DNA of 64,000 nucleotides from Phytoactinopolyspora limicola (GTDB lineage Bacteria > Actinomycetota > Actinomycetes > Jiangellales > Jiangellaceae): NCBI RefSeq assembly GCF_011320225.1, contig NZ_JAAOEN010000001.1, positions 911,652-975,651 on the forward strand, in the 5' to 3' direction. This document shows, piece by piece, positions 24,807 through 32,645 of the stretch (positions within the stretch are counted from its first letter, which is position 1; each line of letters begins with the position of its first letter). Position numbers and translations under genes: made by a program. The notes below the pieces were generated by a model. The model searched no databases. It saw only the letters and a list, made by a program, of their open reading frames with translations, and was not told where the DNA came from.

Positions 24807-24864
24807 CCCATGATCGTTGGCTTTTGACCACCGAATTCGGTGGTCAGAAGCCAACGATCATGGG
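24807..24864 (-). terminator. Very long hairpin overlapping the DUF1015 stop codon
   Basis: Arms 24807-24835 and 24836-24864 are reverse complements over 29 positions with a single T/G mismatch (24824 against 24847, which would be a G-U pair in plus-strand RNA); the centre is GAATTC. It overlaps the last codons of the minus-strand DUF1015 gene and precedes the Na/Pi gene, consistent with a strong terminator. The arm carries a TGATCGTTGGC core similar to other intergenic hairpins in this window. Confidence 0.8.
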
Positions 24865-26069
24865 CGAGGGAGGTTGAGCTGCGCCAGCACGAGCCCGGCG
24901 CGGGCTTTCGGGGTAAACCATGTGCTCTTGCGGGGCATCTTCCGCCGCGCCAGGTTGACGGCGATGAAGTCGTCGACGGACACCGGGGCGACGAGGACCG
25001 CGAGTTCGGCACGGCCGCCATCGACTTCGCCCCGCAACCACGCCGCGGGGTAGTCGCCGCCGATGTACCGGATCCGTTTGTCGCCCGGGTCGAACCCGAG
25101 GACGTCGCCGAATAGGACCCGCTCAACCAGTGCATGGTCCAGACGTTCGGTTACCGTGGCACCCGGCGGAGCGGGCAGGGCAACCGCGTAACCGGCACCG
25201 GCAGCGTACAGATGGACGGTTCCCGTCCGCGGCGGCGTAGCCGGGGGATCCGCGAGCAACTCGACCGTGGCTCCTGCCTCCCGCAGCCGGTCTAACAGGG
25301 CGGCCGGTGGCATACCAAGCTCGTGCACGAGTCGGTGGTAGGGATCGATGGTCACCGACGCCGGCGTAGTGATCACGGCGAGAAATCGGGCCAATCCGCC
25401 GATCTGCGCGGCGAGGCTGCGGTGGTTTCCGTCGGCGACGACGAGTTCGCCGCCGCCGGCCAACGCCCGCAACCGGTCGGCCTGTTCGCCGGGTGGAAGC
25501 GGCCAGATCTCGTGGCGGCGCCCGGCGCCATCGATGTCCGACGCCGCGGCCGGCCCGGCCGTGGTGGCGGCCGCGACCAGTTCGGCCTGGAGTTCGTCGC
25601 CACTGCCGGTCTGCATGAGCAGCACCGGTGAGAGCAGCGTCCTGGTGGCCTCCGCCAGTGCGACGCGCTCACGAACCTTCTCGATGAAGACGTCTTCGTT
25701 GCGGATGACCAAACCCGGCTCGCCCGCACGACTGGAAATCTGGTCGGTGTCGACCAGGCAGAACATGCCATGGGCGGTCCGGCCGCCGGGTTCGGTGATC
25801 CGGTAGAGCACCACGGTGTCCTCGGCCGGGAGATAGCGGCCTTGGGCTCGCGCCCGGGCTAGACGCTCCACCGCGTCGGGCAACGAGTCGGCGAAGGTTT
25901 TGCCGAGGCTATCCGGCGCGCGGTGGGGCATCTCGACCCCCAGGGCGCTGTCTGGATTGGCGTCGATGATCGCGGTGATCTCGGCGTCGTCGGCGAACTC
26001 GTCGTAGTTCTGCGCACCGGTGTTCCCCGCCGTGATCCACGCCTGCGGGATCGGATGGACGATCGTCAT
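24858..26069 (-). CDS. DUF1015 family protein
   Basis: A 403-residue soluble protein of the DUF1015 family (some members are SerK/SbnI-type serine kinases). Family segments seen: LYRITEPGGRTAHGMFCLVD, the IRNEDVFIEKVRERVAL region, and LVVADGNHRSLAA, the signature DGNHR motif. The start at 26069 (MTIVHPIPQAW) matches usual family length; the frame extends to 26324 without support. Its substrate here is unknown, and no siderophore or serine genes are adjacent. Confidence 0.85.
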   Translation of the reverse strand: MTIVHPIPQAWITAGNTGAQNYDEFADDAEITAIIDANPDSALGVEMPHRAPDSLGKTFADSLPDAVERLARARAQGRYLPAEDTVVLYRITEPGGRTAHGMFCLVDTDQISSRAGEPGLVIRNEDVFIEKVRERVALAEATRTLLSPVLLMQTGSGDELQAELVAAATTAGPAAASDIDGAGRRHEIWPLPPGEQADRLRALAGGGELVVADGNHRSLAAQIGGLARFLAVITTPASVTIDPYHRLVHELGMPPAALLDRLREAGATVELLADPPATPPRTGTVHLYAAGAGYAVALPAPPGATVTERLDHALVERVLFGDVLGFDPGDKRIRYIGGDYPAAWLRGEVDGGRAELAVLVAPVSVDDFIAVNLARRKMPRKSTWFTPKARAGLVLAQLNLPRP

Positions 26070-26140
26070 GGGGGACGACGTTATCGTGCCCGCCGGACGT
26101 GTGGACCGGCCCGTCGCCACGTGCGGCCGGACACCACGAA

Positions 26141-26932
26141 CTAGCGCAGGAACTCGGTTAGTACCGGGGCGACGGCATCCGGTTTGAGCAAGTGGGTCTG
26201 CCCAGCCAGCGTCCGGTATTCGGCGTCGGGCAGAACGTCGGCCAAGGCGCGTTGCGCATCCCGCATCCAGTCGGGGCTCTTGCCGCCGTCCATCACGAGA
26301 GCCGGCATGGTCGCCGCGCTCCAACGCTGCTCCGGGAGCGGCTGGTACTGCCGGCCGGGTTCCAGGATGGCGTGATCGTAGGGCAACGTGTGGGCGACCG
26401 CCTTGAGCTTCTTCCAGACCGGCGTGAGCTGCATGGCGAAGACCGCGAACGAGGGGGTGCCGACGAGTTTCATGAAGAGCTTCACCGCGTCGCCACGGCG
26501 ACCCGCCGCGATGAACTCGTTGAGGCGCCCGGCGTAGTCAGGTGGTTCCTGTGGAGCGTCCTGGCTGACCAGATACGGCGCCTCGTAGGTGGCGAGTTTG
26601 GTGATGCCGACGCCGCTGTTGGCCGCCTCCACCGCGAGCGCGGCACCGGACGACATGCCGAACGCGAAGATCGCACCGCCGACGTCTTTGGCGACGGCCT
26701 CGATGTCTTCGATCTCACGCTCGACGGCGTAGGGAGGGGTGTCCGCGCTGTCGCCACGACCGCGCCGGTCGTAGGTGATGACGGTGAAGTCGCCGGACAG
26801 CTTGTTGCGCAGCCCTTTGCTGGGCCCGAACGCACGATGGCACAGCGCGCCGTCGACGATGAGCAGTGGTGGGCCGCTGCCGGTTTTCTCGTAGACGATG
26901 GTCGTTCCGTCACGAGATGTGACCGCGTGCAT
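26141..26932 (-). CDS. Alpha/beta hydrolase
   Basis: A 263-residue alpha/beta-hydrolase. Motifs: an oxyanion strand near LLIVDGALCHRA, VITYDRRGRGDS, the nucleophile elbow FGMSSGAAL, a late acid near LVMDGGKSPDW, and catalytic His in AGQTHLLKP. No signal peptide. The ATG at 26932 has GGAGGACACT upstream. It is 26 bp downstream of the SRPBCC gene in the operon headed by an HTH regulator. Confidence 0.88.
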   Translation of the reverse strand: MHAVTSRDGTTIVYEKTGSGPPLLIVDGALCHRAFGPSKGLRNKLSGDFTVITYDRRGRGDSADTPPYAVEREIEDIEAVAKDVGGAIFAFGMSSGAALAVEAANSGVGITKLATYEAPYLVSQDAPQEPPDYAGRLNEFIAAGRRGDAVKLFMKLVGTPSFAVFAMQLTPVWKKLKAVAHTLPYDHAILEPGRQYQPLPEQRWSAATMPALVMDGGKSPDWMRDAQRALADVLPDAEYRTLAGQTHLLKPDAVAPVLTEFLR

Positions 26933-26958
26933 AGTGTCCTCCAGGAATGACGGCGGGG

Positions 26959-27702
26959 TCAGGTGAGCTGTTGGTCGAGCCACCGGTGCCAGGCCGTCTC
27001 GGCCGAGGCTGGCTCTATGTCGGCGAAGACGTGGTGCATCGCGACGAGTGGGCCGTTGAAGCCCTTGACGAACCGATACATCGCGGTGTCGGTGCGCAGA
27101 CCAACGCTGTCGGGGTTGACGTGGTAGACGACGGCGTCGATCGGTACCCCATCCGGTCCGGTGAATCGGGCTGGATCGCCTCCGGCAGGTTGGTCCGGCA
27201 GGCCGAGTGCCCGGTACACCAGCGGCCAGATCTGCTCCCAGTTGGACACCGCGGGGCCGAAGACGGTCAACGGAACCGCGGTGCGGCCGGGAAAGTGTGT
27301 GACGTACTCGACGAGCGTGCGGAAGAAGAGGTGGAGGCCCGAGGTCATCGCGTCGTATTCGGCTTCCCAGTCGTCGTCTGGGAGGAACCCGCTGACCACC
27401 ATACGCAGGCTAGTGCTGCCCTGCTTGCGGCCTTCGATCAGAAACTCGTAGGCCATCCGGCGGCCGTCCGGAGCCTGGCCGCTTTCGTAGGTTAGCCGAC
27501 GCGGCGGATCCCAGGTGGTCACCCGGTGTTCCGGGGTGTGCTCGCCAAAGGCGGTACGAACCGCGCCGGCTATGCCGGATTCAACCTCGGTCCGGCCCAT
27601 GAACCATGAGTTGATGCCGGGGCCGGTGGCGATCGCCTGCCACACGAGATCGGGGTCGGCGTCGAACTCCGCGTCCTGGGGTGCCTCGAAATGGTGGCCC
27701 AT
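26959..27702 (-). CDS. SRPBCC/AHSA1-like domain protein
   Basis: A 247-residue START-like (SRPBCC) protein: DADPDLVWQAIATGPGINSW, TTWDPPRRLTYE and LRMVVSGFLPDDDWEAEYDA are typical of the AHSA1/CalC group that binds hydrophobic ligands. It starts one base after the stop of the upstream HTH regulator, so translation is coupled. ArsR-type regulator plus SRPBCC pairs are common in bacteria, and the ligand is usually unknown. Confidence 0.88.
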   Translation of the reverse strand: MGHHFEAPQDAEFDADPDLVWQAIATGPGINSWFMGRTEVESGIAGAVRTAFGEHTPEHRVTTWDPPRRLTYESGQAPDGRRMAYEFLIEGRKQGSTSLRMVVSGFLPDDDWEAEYDAMTSGLHLFFRTLVEYVTHFPGRTAVPLTVFGPAVSNWEQIWPLVYRALGLPDQPAGGDPARFTGPDGVPIDAVVYHVNPDSVGLRTDTAMYRFVKGFNGPLVAMHHVFADIEPASAETAWHRWLDQQLT

Positions 27703-27703
27703 G

Positions 27704-28288
27704 TCAGGACTCCCTCACGGTGGGATGGACAGCGACCACGACGCGATGGGTGCGGCCACGGGGGGCTGTCTCGTCGTGGTATTGCCCGACGAGGCGGGTG
27801 ACGGTCGCGGCTAGCTCTTCGGCGAAGGCGGCCCGGTCGGCGGCCGAGGCGAAACGCACGTCGCCGTCGATGGCGAAGGTGGCGACCTTCTGCTGTGCGC
27901 GTCGGGCGCGAGTCAGCAGCGTGCCGATGTCTCGCACCAGGCGGGCGGCGACGGCGAGCAGCCATTGTGCGGAGAGTCGGTCTGGTTCGCGGTGTGGGTC
28001 GGGCTGAACCGCGGCGAGCGCTACCGGTGAAATAACGTATGACGACGCCGACGCGCGGAGGATCCGTTCGGTGACATTACCCTTGCGGCGTTCCTCGACC
28101 AGCTCGACCAGGCCGTGTTTCTCCAGGGTCTTCAGGTGGTAGTTCACCTTCTGCCGGGGGAGGCCGACCTTGGTGGCCAGCGTGGTGGCGGAGCCGGGTT
28201 CGCCGAGCTCGGCCAGCAGCCGGGCACGTACTGGATCAAGCGACACCTCGGCCGCCTGGGGGTCTTCGATCACCCTGACGTCGTCCAT
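27704..28288 (-). CDS. ArsR-type winged-helix regulator
   Basis: A 194-residue helix-turn-helix protein (DPVRARLLAELGEPGSATTL, LPRQKVNYHLKTLEKHGLVE, the wing EERRKGNVTERILR). No metal-binding Cys set is seen, so it probably senses an organic ligand. ATG 28288 is preferred to the longer frame because it lies exactly seven bases after a -10 element, implying a leaderless mRNA. It is translated just ahead of the SRPBCC gene. Confidence 0.85.
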   Translation of the reverse strand: MDDVRVIEDPQAAEVSLDPVRARLLAELGEPGSATTLATKVGLPRQKVNYHLKTLEKHGLVELVEERRKGNVTERILRASASSYVISPVALAAVQPDPHREPDRLSAQWLLAVAARLVRDIGTLLTRARRAQQKVATFAIDGDVRFASAADRAAFAEELAATVTRLVGQYHDETAPRGRTHRVVVAVHPTVRES

Positions 28289-28294
28289 ACGTCG

Positions 28295-28323
28295 AGCCTG
28301 GCACCGAAAAGAAAAATTGTCAA
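28295..28323 (-). promoter_or_regulatory. Promoter of the HTH-SRPBCC-hydrolase operon
   Basis: Read on the minus strand: -35 TTGACA (28323-28318), a 17-bp AT-rich spacer, -10 CAGGCT (28300-28295). Transcription would start at about 28288, the first base of the regulator ATG, giving a leaderless message. Confidence 0.7.
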
Positions 28324-28358
28324 GAAAGTAGTCTTCGTCCGTCCTGTCGTCGCGCAAT

Positions 28359-28496
28359 CCGTGATCGTTGCCGAAATCCAGCCGCTCCCTCCCGTGATCG
28401 AAGTCACGATTCGGTCGCTATTGCGACTCTAAGCCGGCGACGATCACGGGGGTGGGGGGCGGAAATCCGGCGACGATCACGGGGGGTGGGGGGCGG
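28359..28496. repeat. Inverted and direct repeats after the TetR gene
   Basis: Two nearly identical ~30-bp direct copies starting CCGGCGACGATCACGGGG (28434-28462 and 28467-28496) end in G-rich tails. CCGTGATCGTTGCCG at 28359-28373 is an inverted copy with one mismatch, so stems of 14-15 bp can form. A small GTCGC-TATT-GCGAC hairpin lies inside. It is the 3' end of the minus-strand TetR gene, so termination is the simplest role. The TGATCGTYGCC core recurs at 24.8 and 53 kb. Confidence 0.75.
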
Positions 28497-28498
28497 GG

Positions 28499-29119
28499 TC
28501 AGACGGATGCGATGGCGTTGACGGCGCCTTCCACCGCGCGCAAGATCCGATCCGTGGCATGCTCCGGATCGGGCTGGCCGGCGTCGAGCCACGCCATGAT
28601 CGCCTCGATGACGATCATGGTAGTGAGCTGCGCCGTCCATTCGACCCATCGCTCGTCGGTGGTGACCTCTTCGAGATACGGCCGGATGTGGGCCGACATG
28701 CCGACCTTGAGTTGATCGATCTCGCCGCGGAAATCGGGCTCCTGGGCGGCGAACCGGAACAAGAGTCGGAAGGCGTCCGGATCTTCGCGGGCCCAGTGGA
28801 TCACCCTGGCCACGCTGTCGTCGTCCATCTCGCCGTCCACTACCGCGGCGTGGTACATCCGTTCTCCGGCGCGATCGAGGACGGCCTCGTAGAGGTCGGC
28901 CTTCGAGTTGAAGTGCCGGTACAGAATCATCCGGGTCACACCAGCCACGGCCGCGACATCATCCAGGCTGGTGTGAGAGTACCCGCCCTCGCGTGAGAAC
29001 GCCTGGGTGGCGGCGTCGATGATCTGCTCGCGACGTTCCGCGCGGCCGAGTCGCCGACCACCGCGGGTGCTGCTGGAATGCGGGGCCGGGCCCGCGCTGT
29101 CTGGCGTCATCGGCCCCAT
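28499..29119 (-). CDS. TetR-family regulator of an ABC exporter
   Basis: A 206-residue TetR protein: HTH in ~45-75 (REQIIDAATQAFSREGGYSH, LDDVAAVAGVTRMILYRHFN, SKADLYEAVLD) and a variable ligand-binding helical domain. It is divergent from a two-gene drug-type ABC transporter, with a near-perfect 36-bp palindrome between the two, so it very likely represses the exporter and perhaps itself. Confidence 0.92.
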   Translation of the reverse strand: MGPMTPDSAGPAPHSSSTRGGRRLGRAERREQIIDAATQAFSREGGYSHTSLDDVAAVAGVTRMILYRHFNSKADLYEAVLDRAGERMYHAAVVDGEMDDDSVARVIHWAREDPDAFRLLFRFAAQEPDFRGEIDQLKVGMSAHIRPYLEEVTTDERWVEWTAQLTTMIVIEAIMAWLDAGQPDPEHATDRILRAVEGAVNAIASV

Positions 29120-29229
29120 TCTCTCCCACCTCCGTGCCGCGAGTCGGCCGCTCTGTCCGCAGTTGTCGTGCGCTCGCAGTTGTCGTGTGCTTCGGGCTCG
29201 TTGTCCGGCGGTTGACGAGCGATCGCAGT

Positions 29230-29265
29230 AACTATACTTTGAAGTATATACATCAAAGTATAGTT
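29230..29265. promoter_or_regulatory. 36-bp TetR operator before ABC exporter
   Basis: AACTATACTTTGA (29230-29242) and TCAAAGTATAGTT (29253-29265) are perfect inverted 13-mers, and the 10-bp centre contains the palindrome GTATATAC (29244-29251). The whole site is symmetric except for one A/A pair. It is AT-rich in a GC-rich genome and contains TATACT-like -10 sequences, so repressor binding would block the promoter. Confidence 0.85.
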
Positions 29266-29305
29266 AGCGGGAGTTGCTCATGAGATCTAGCGAAGGGGTG
29301 AGGTC

Positions 29306-30295
29306 GTGAACGTTCTGACGCAATCGGGGGCGTCGCGTCCGGGGGTGGTTCCGGGGCAGCCGGCCGTGGTCGCCGAAGGTGTGGTCAAACGGTTCGGCGC
29401 CACATTGGCCCTGGATCGGTTCGACCTGGTGGTCCCCGAAGGCACGGTGTGCGGCCTTCTGGGACCCAACGGTGCCGGCAAGTCCACGGCCGTGCGCATC
29501 CTGTCGACGTTGTTGCGCCCGGATAGCGGCCGGGCAAGCGTCGCCGGCTTCGACGTCGTCCGAGATCCGGTCGATGTGCGCTACCGCATCGGGCTGGCCG
29601 GCCAGCAGCCCGCCGTGGACGACATGCTGACCGGCCGGGAAAACCTGGAGATGTTCGCCCGCTTCTATCGGCTCGGCCGTGTTGCCGCGCGGCGGCGGGC
29701 GGGGGAGTTGATCGACCAATTCGACCTGGCTGACGCGGCCGACCGCCGACCGAAGGGGTACTCCGGCGGCATGCGCCGGCGCCTCGATCTGGCCATCAGT
29801 TTCATCATGGCTCCCCCGGTGCTATTCCTCGACGAACCAACCACCGGCATGGATCCGGGCCACCGTCTAGAGGTGTGGCGGGGCGTGCGGTCGTTGGTGG
29901 CCGAGGGGACGACGGTCTTGCTGACCACCCACTATCTCGACGAGGCGGACCAGCTCGCCGACGCCATCACAGTCATCGACGGAGGTCGCGTCATCGCCCA
30001 AGGGGCGCCCGAAGAGCTCAAGTCCATGCTGCACGGTGACCGCATCGACGTGTTGGTCGACGAGATCGCCGACCTGGACGTCGTCGCTCGTTTGCTCGCC
30101 GACGTCACCGGCTCCGCGCCGGAGGTCCGGCCCGAGGGGCGCCGGGTGAGTGTTCCGGCCATGGATCGGGTGGCCGGACTAGCGCGGGTGGCCCGTGCCC
30201 TCGACGACGCCCGTATCGAGGTGCGCGACATCGCGCTGCGTAGGCCCACGCTCGACGAGGTATTCGTCCGATTCACCGGGAAGGACCGGGCATGA
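29306..30295 (+). CDS. DrrA-type ABC transporter ATP-binding protein
   Basis: A 329-residue ATPase of daunorubicin-resistance type. Walker A GPNGAGKST, Q-loop region LAGQQPAVDD, signature YSGGMRRRLDL, Walker B PVLFLDEPTTGMD, H-loop LTTHYLDEA. The C-terminal ~100 residues with RRPTLDEVFVRFTG are the DrrA extension. The GTG start follows GGGGTGAGG. It overlaps the permease by four bases (ATGA). Confidence 0.93.
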   Translation: MNVLTQSGASRPGVVPGQPAVVAEGVVKRFGATLALDRFDLVVPEGTVCGLLGPNGAGKSTAVRILSTLLRPDSGRASVAGFDVVRDPVDVRYRIGLAGQQPAVDDMLTGRENLEMFARFYRLGRVAARRRAGELIDQFDLADAADRRPKGYSGGMRRRLDLAISFIMAPPVLFLDEPTTGMDPGHRLEVWRGVRSLVAEGTTVLLTTHYLDEADQLADAITVIDGGRVIAQGAPEELKSMLHGDRIDVLVDEIADLDVVARLLADVTGSAPEVRPEGRRVSVPAMDRVAGLARVARALDDARIEVRDIALRRPTLDEVFVRFTGKDRA

Positions 30296-31113
30296 CCACG
30301 ATCACTATTCCACGGACCCGGTCGGAGCGGCTGCGCGCGGCGATGTCCGATGCCGCGACGATGACCCGTCGCAACCTGTCGTACTGGTTGCGCTCACCGG
30401 AGGAAATGATCGGCGCGCTGGCGTTTCCGCTGATCTCCGTGTTGTTGTTCGGGTACGTCTTCGGCAGTGCGATGGTGGTTCCCGGTGGTGCGGACTACCG
30501 CGAATACCTGATGCCCGGGCTGTTCGGCATGACGATGATGTTCGGCCTGGTGAACACCATCAGCGCGGTGGCGACCGACCGGGAACGTGGCGTCACCGAC
30601 CGGTTCATGGCGATGCCGATCTCGTCGTCGGCCATCCTGGCCGGACGTAGTGTCACGGACATCATCCGGGCTAGCGCGGATCTCGTGGTCCTGCTCGGCT
30701 GCGGTTACCTCGTGGGCTGGCGCTGGCACGGCAGCGTGTGGGAGGCGCTGGCTGCCGTAGGGCTGCTGCTTCTCCTCCGGTTCGCCCTGATCTGGGTCGG
30801 CATCTACATCGGCCTCGTCCTTCGCTCGCCGGACTCCGCTGCCGCTCTATATCCCCTGGTACTGCCCTTTGCGATGGTGGCCAACACGTTCGTGCCGCCC
30901 GCCCTCATGCCGGGCTGGCTGGGTGCGGTGGCGGAGGCCAATCCGATGTCATCAACGGTGGCAGCGACTCGGGAGCTCTTCGGTAACCCCGCGGTGCCGG
31001 GCGACTCCTGGCTGGCTGAGCACCCGTTGCCGCTGGCGGTCGGCTGGCCGCTCCTGCTGCTTGTGGTTTTCGTTCCACTTGCGGTGCACCGTTACCGGCG
31101 AGCCCGGCGTTGA
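30292..31113 (+). CDS. DrrB-type ABC-2 permease
   Basis: A 273-residue ABC-2 permease with six membrane segments (first LAFPLISVLLFGYVFG, last WPLLLLVVFVPLAV). Conserved TDRERGVTDRFMAMPISS follows the second segment, and NPMSSTVAATRELF is the usual late loop of this family. With the ATPase it should export a hydrophobic drug or lipid. Expression is predicted to be repressed by the divergent TetR protein. Confidence 0.93.
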   Translation: MTTITIPRTRSERLRAAMSDAATMTRRNLSYWLRSPEEMIGALAFPLISVLLFGYVFGSAMVVPGGADYREYLMPGLFGMTMMFGLVNTISAVATDRERGVTDRFMAMPISSSAILAGRSVTDIIRASADLVVLLGCGYLVGWRWHGSVWEALAAVGLLLLLRFALIWVGIYIGLVLRSPDSAAALYPLVLPFAMVANTFVPPALMPGWLGAVAEANPMSSTVAATRELFGNPAVPGDSWLAEHPLPLAVGWPLLLLVVFVPLAVHRYRRARR

Positions 31114-31135
31114 ATGCCGGCTAGGCGAGGGGCGC

Positions 31136-31876
31136 TCACGCGGTGTATCCGCCGTCTACGGCGATGGACGCGCCGGTGATCCACGCCCCGCCGGGGCCGG
31201 CGAGGAACGTGACCATTCCCGCGATGTCCGCGCCGTCGCCGTAGCGGCCCAGGGCGGTGAGGGCCCGCTCGGCGGCGGCCTCCGGGGCGGCGGCTGGGTT
31301 CATGTCGGTGTCGACGGGGCCGGGGTGGACGACGTTGGCGGTGATGTCGCGGGCGCCGAGGTCTCGGGCGAGACCCTTGGTCATCCCGGTCAGGGCTGCC
31401 TTCGTCATCGAGTACAGGGTGAGTCCCGAGGTGGGTACCCGCTCGGCCAGGCAGCTGCCGATGCTGATGATGCGTCCTCCGGCGCTCATCTGGCTGGCGG
31501 CTGCCTGGGCGGCGACGAACACATTGCGGACGTGGATGGCCAGAGTTTGGTCGAGGTCGTTGTAGGTGACCTCGTCGAGTGGCCCGGACGGAAAAACTCC
31601 CGCGTTGGCGACGAGGATGTCCAGGCGGCCGAGTTCGGCGACGGTGGATGAGATCGAGGCGGTGACGGCGTCGGCGTCAGCGGCGTCGGCCTGCATCGCC
31701 AGGGCGCGCCGGCCTTCGAACTTGACCTGCTCGACGACGTCGGCGGCGGCCGCGGCGCCGGCCCGGTAGGTCAGTGCGACGTCGGCACCCTCGGCGGCGA
31801 GGCGGGTGGCCACCGCGGCGCCGATCCCCCGGCTGCCGCCGGTGACGAGTGCGACACGGCCTTTGAGGCTGGGCAT
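31136..31876 (-). CDS. Short-chain dehydrogenase/reductase (FabG-like)
   Basis: A 246-residue classical SDR. Cofactor motif TGGSRGIGAAVA (TGxxxGxG), NAGV, catalytic Ser in SIGSCLAE, Tyr and Lys in YSMTKAA, and PGPVDTDMNP. Arg after the glycine motif suggests NADP(H). The start at 31876 follows GGAGGTCCACC; the longer frame to 32170 runs through the divergent TetR gene. It is divergent from that regulator with a shared operator. The substrate is unknown. Confidence 0.9.
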   Translation of the reverse strand: MPSLKGRVALVTGGSRGIGAAVATRLAAEGADVALTYRAGAAAAADVVEQVKFEGRRALAMQADAADADAVTASISSTVAELGRLDILVANAGVFPSGPLDEVTYNDLDQTLAIHVRNVFVAAQAAASQMSAGGRIISIGSCLAERVPTSGLTLYSMTKAALTGMTKGLARDLGARDITANVVHPGPVDTDMNPAAAPEAAAERALTALGRYGDGADIAGMVTFLAGPGGAWITGASIAVDGGYTA

Positions 31877-31902
31877 GGTGGACCTCCGGGGTCGTCTTGA
31901 TA

Positions 31903-31924
31903 TTATGTAGTGATCGATACATAA
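31903..31924. promoter_or_regulatory. TetR operator between SDR and TetR genes
   Basis: TTATGTA (31903-31909) and TACATAA (31918-31924) form a perfect inverted repeat with an 8-bp spacer containing GATCGA. AT-rich, centrally placed in the 69-bp divergent spacer, typical of a TetR-family operator controlling both genes. Confidence 0.75.
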
Positions 31925-31945
31925 ATTATCACGGAAGGAGCGGAT

Positions 31946-32551
31946 ATGGCCGAACGGGGCCGGCCGCGGGTGTTCGATCGTTCCGCCGCCTTGCGCAGCG
32001 CGATGGATCAGTTCTGGACGTACGGTTACGAGGGCACCTCGATCAAGCACCTCACCCAGGCCATGGGGATCAACCCGCCCAGCCTCTACGCGGCGTTCGG
32101 CAGCAAGGAACAACTGTTCAGAGAGGCCATCGCGCTCTATGCCGCTACCGACGGCGCCGTGACCGAGCACGCGCTACGTGCACTCACCAGCGCTCGAACC
32201 GCGATCGAAACCATGCTGCGGGGCAACGCCGAGCTGTATATGGGTCCCGAGTGTCCCGGCGGGTGTATGTTCGTCCTCGCCGCGACCAACGTCAGCGCCG
32301 ACAACGGACTGATCCACGACTACCTGGTCGAGCAGCGCCGGGAGACGGTGTCCTCGATCGAGCGGCGCCTCGACCAAGCCGTGGCCGACGGCGAACTCCC
32401 GGCCGGAACCGACGTCTCCGGGCTCGCCGGTTTCTACGGCACCGTCCTGCACGGGATCTCCATCGAGGCACGAGATGGCGTGTCCCGTGAGCGGCTACAC
32501 GCGATCGTCGACTCGGCGATGCGTGCATGGGACGTGCTCGTCGCTGCGTGA
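31946..32551 (+). CDS. TetR-family regulator divergent from SDR
   Basis: A 201-residue TetR protein: AALRSAMDQFWTYGYEGTSI, LTQAMGINPPSLYAAFGSKE, then a ligand domain that includes PECPGGCMFVLAA (two Cys, typical of the subgroup often controlling SDR or NADPH-dependent oxidoreductase genes). The ATG follows GGAAGGAGCGGAT. Its evident target is the divergent SDR gene. Confidence 0.9.
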   Translation: MAERGRPRVFDRSAALRSAMDQFWTYGYEGTSIKHLTQAMGINPPSLYAAFGSKEQLFREAIALYAATDGAVTEHALRALTSARTAIETMLRGNAELYMGPECPGGCMFVLAATNVSADNGLIHDYLVEQRRETVSSIERRLDQAVADGELPAGTDVSGLAGFYGTVLHGISIEARDGVSRERLHAIVDSAMRAWDVLVAA

Positions 32552-32645
32552 CGCGACGCCCCGGCGGGGTGGCAGGGCCGCATCGGTACGTCCGTCGCAC
32601 CGGGGTCACAGGTTCGACGAGTCGCGCCCGTCGTATGCTCGCTGG

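Noticed and set aside
31877-32170. N-terminal extension of the SDR at 31136
   Set aside because: It runs through the operator and the divergent TetR gene; the ATG at 31876 has a good ribosome site and a normal SDR start.
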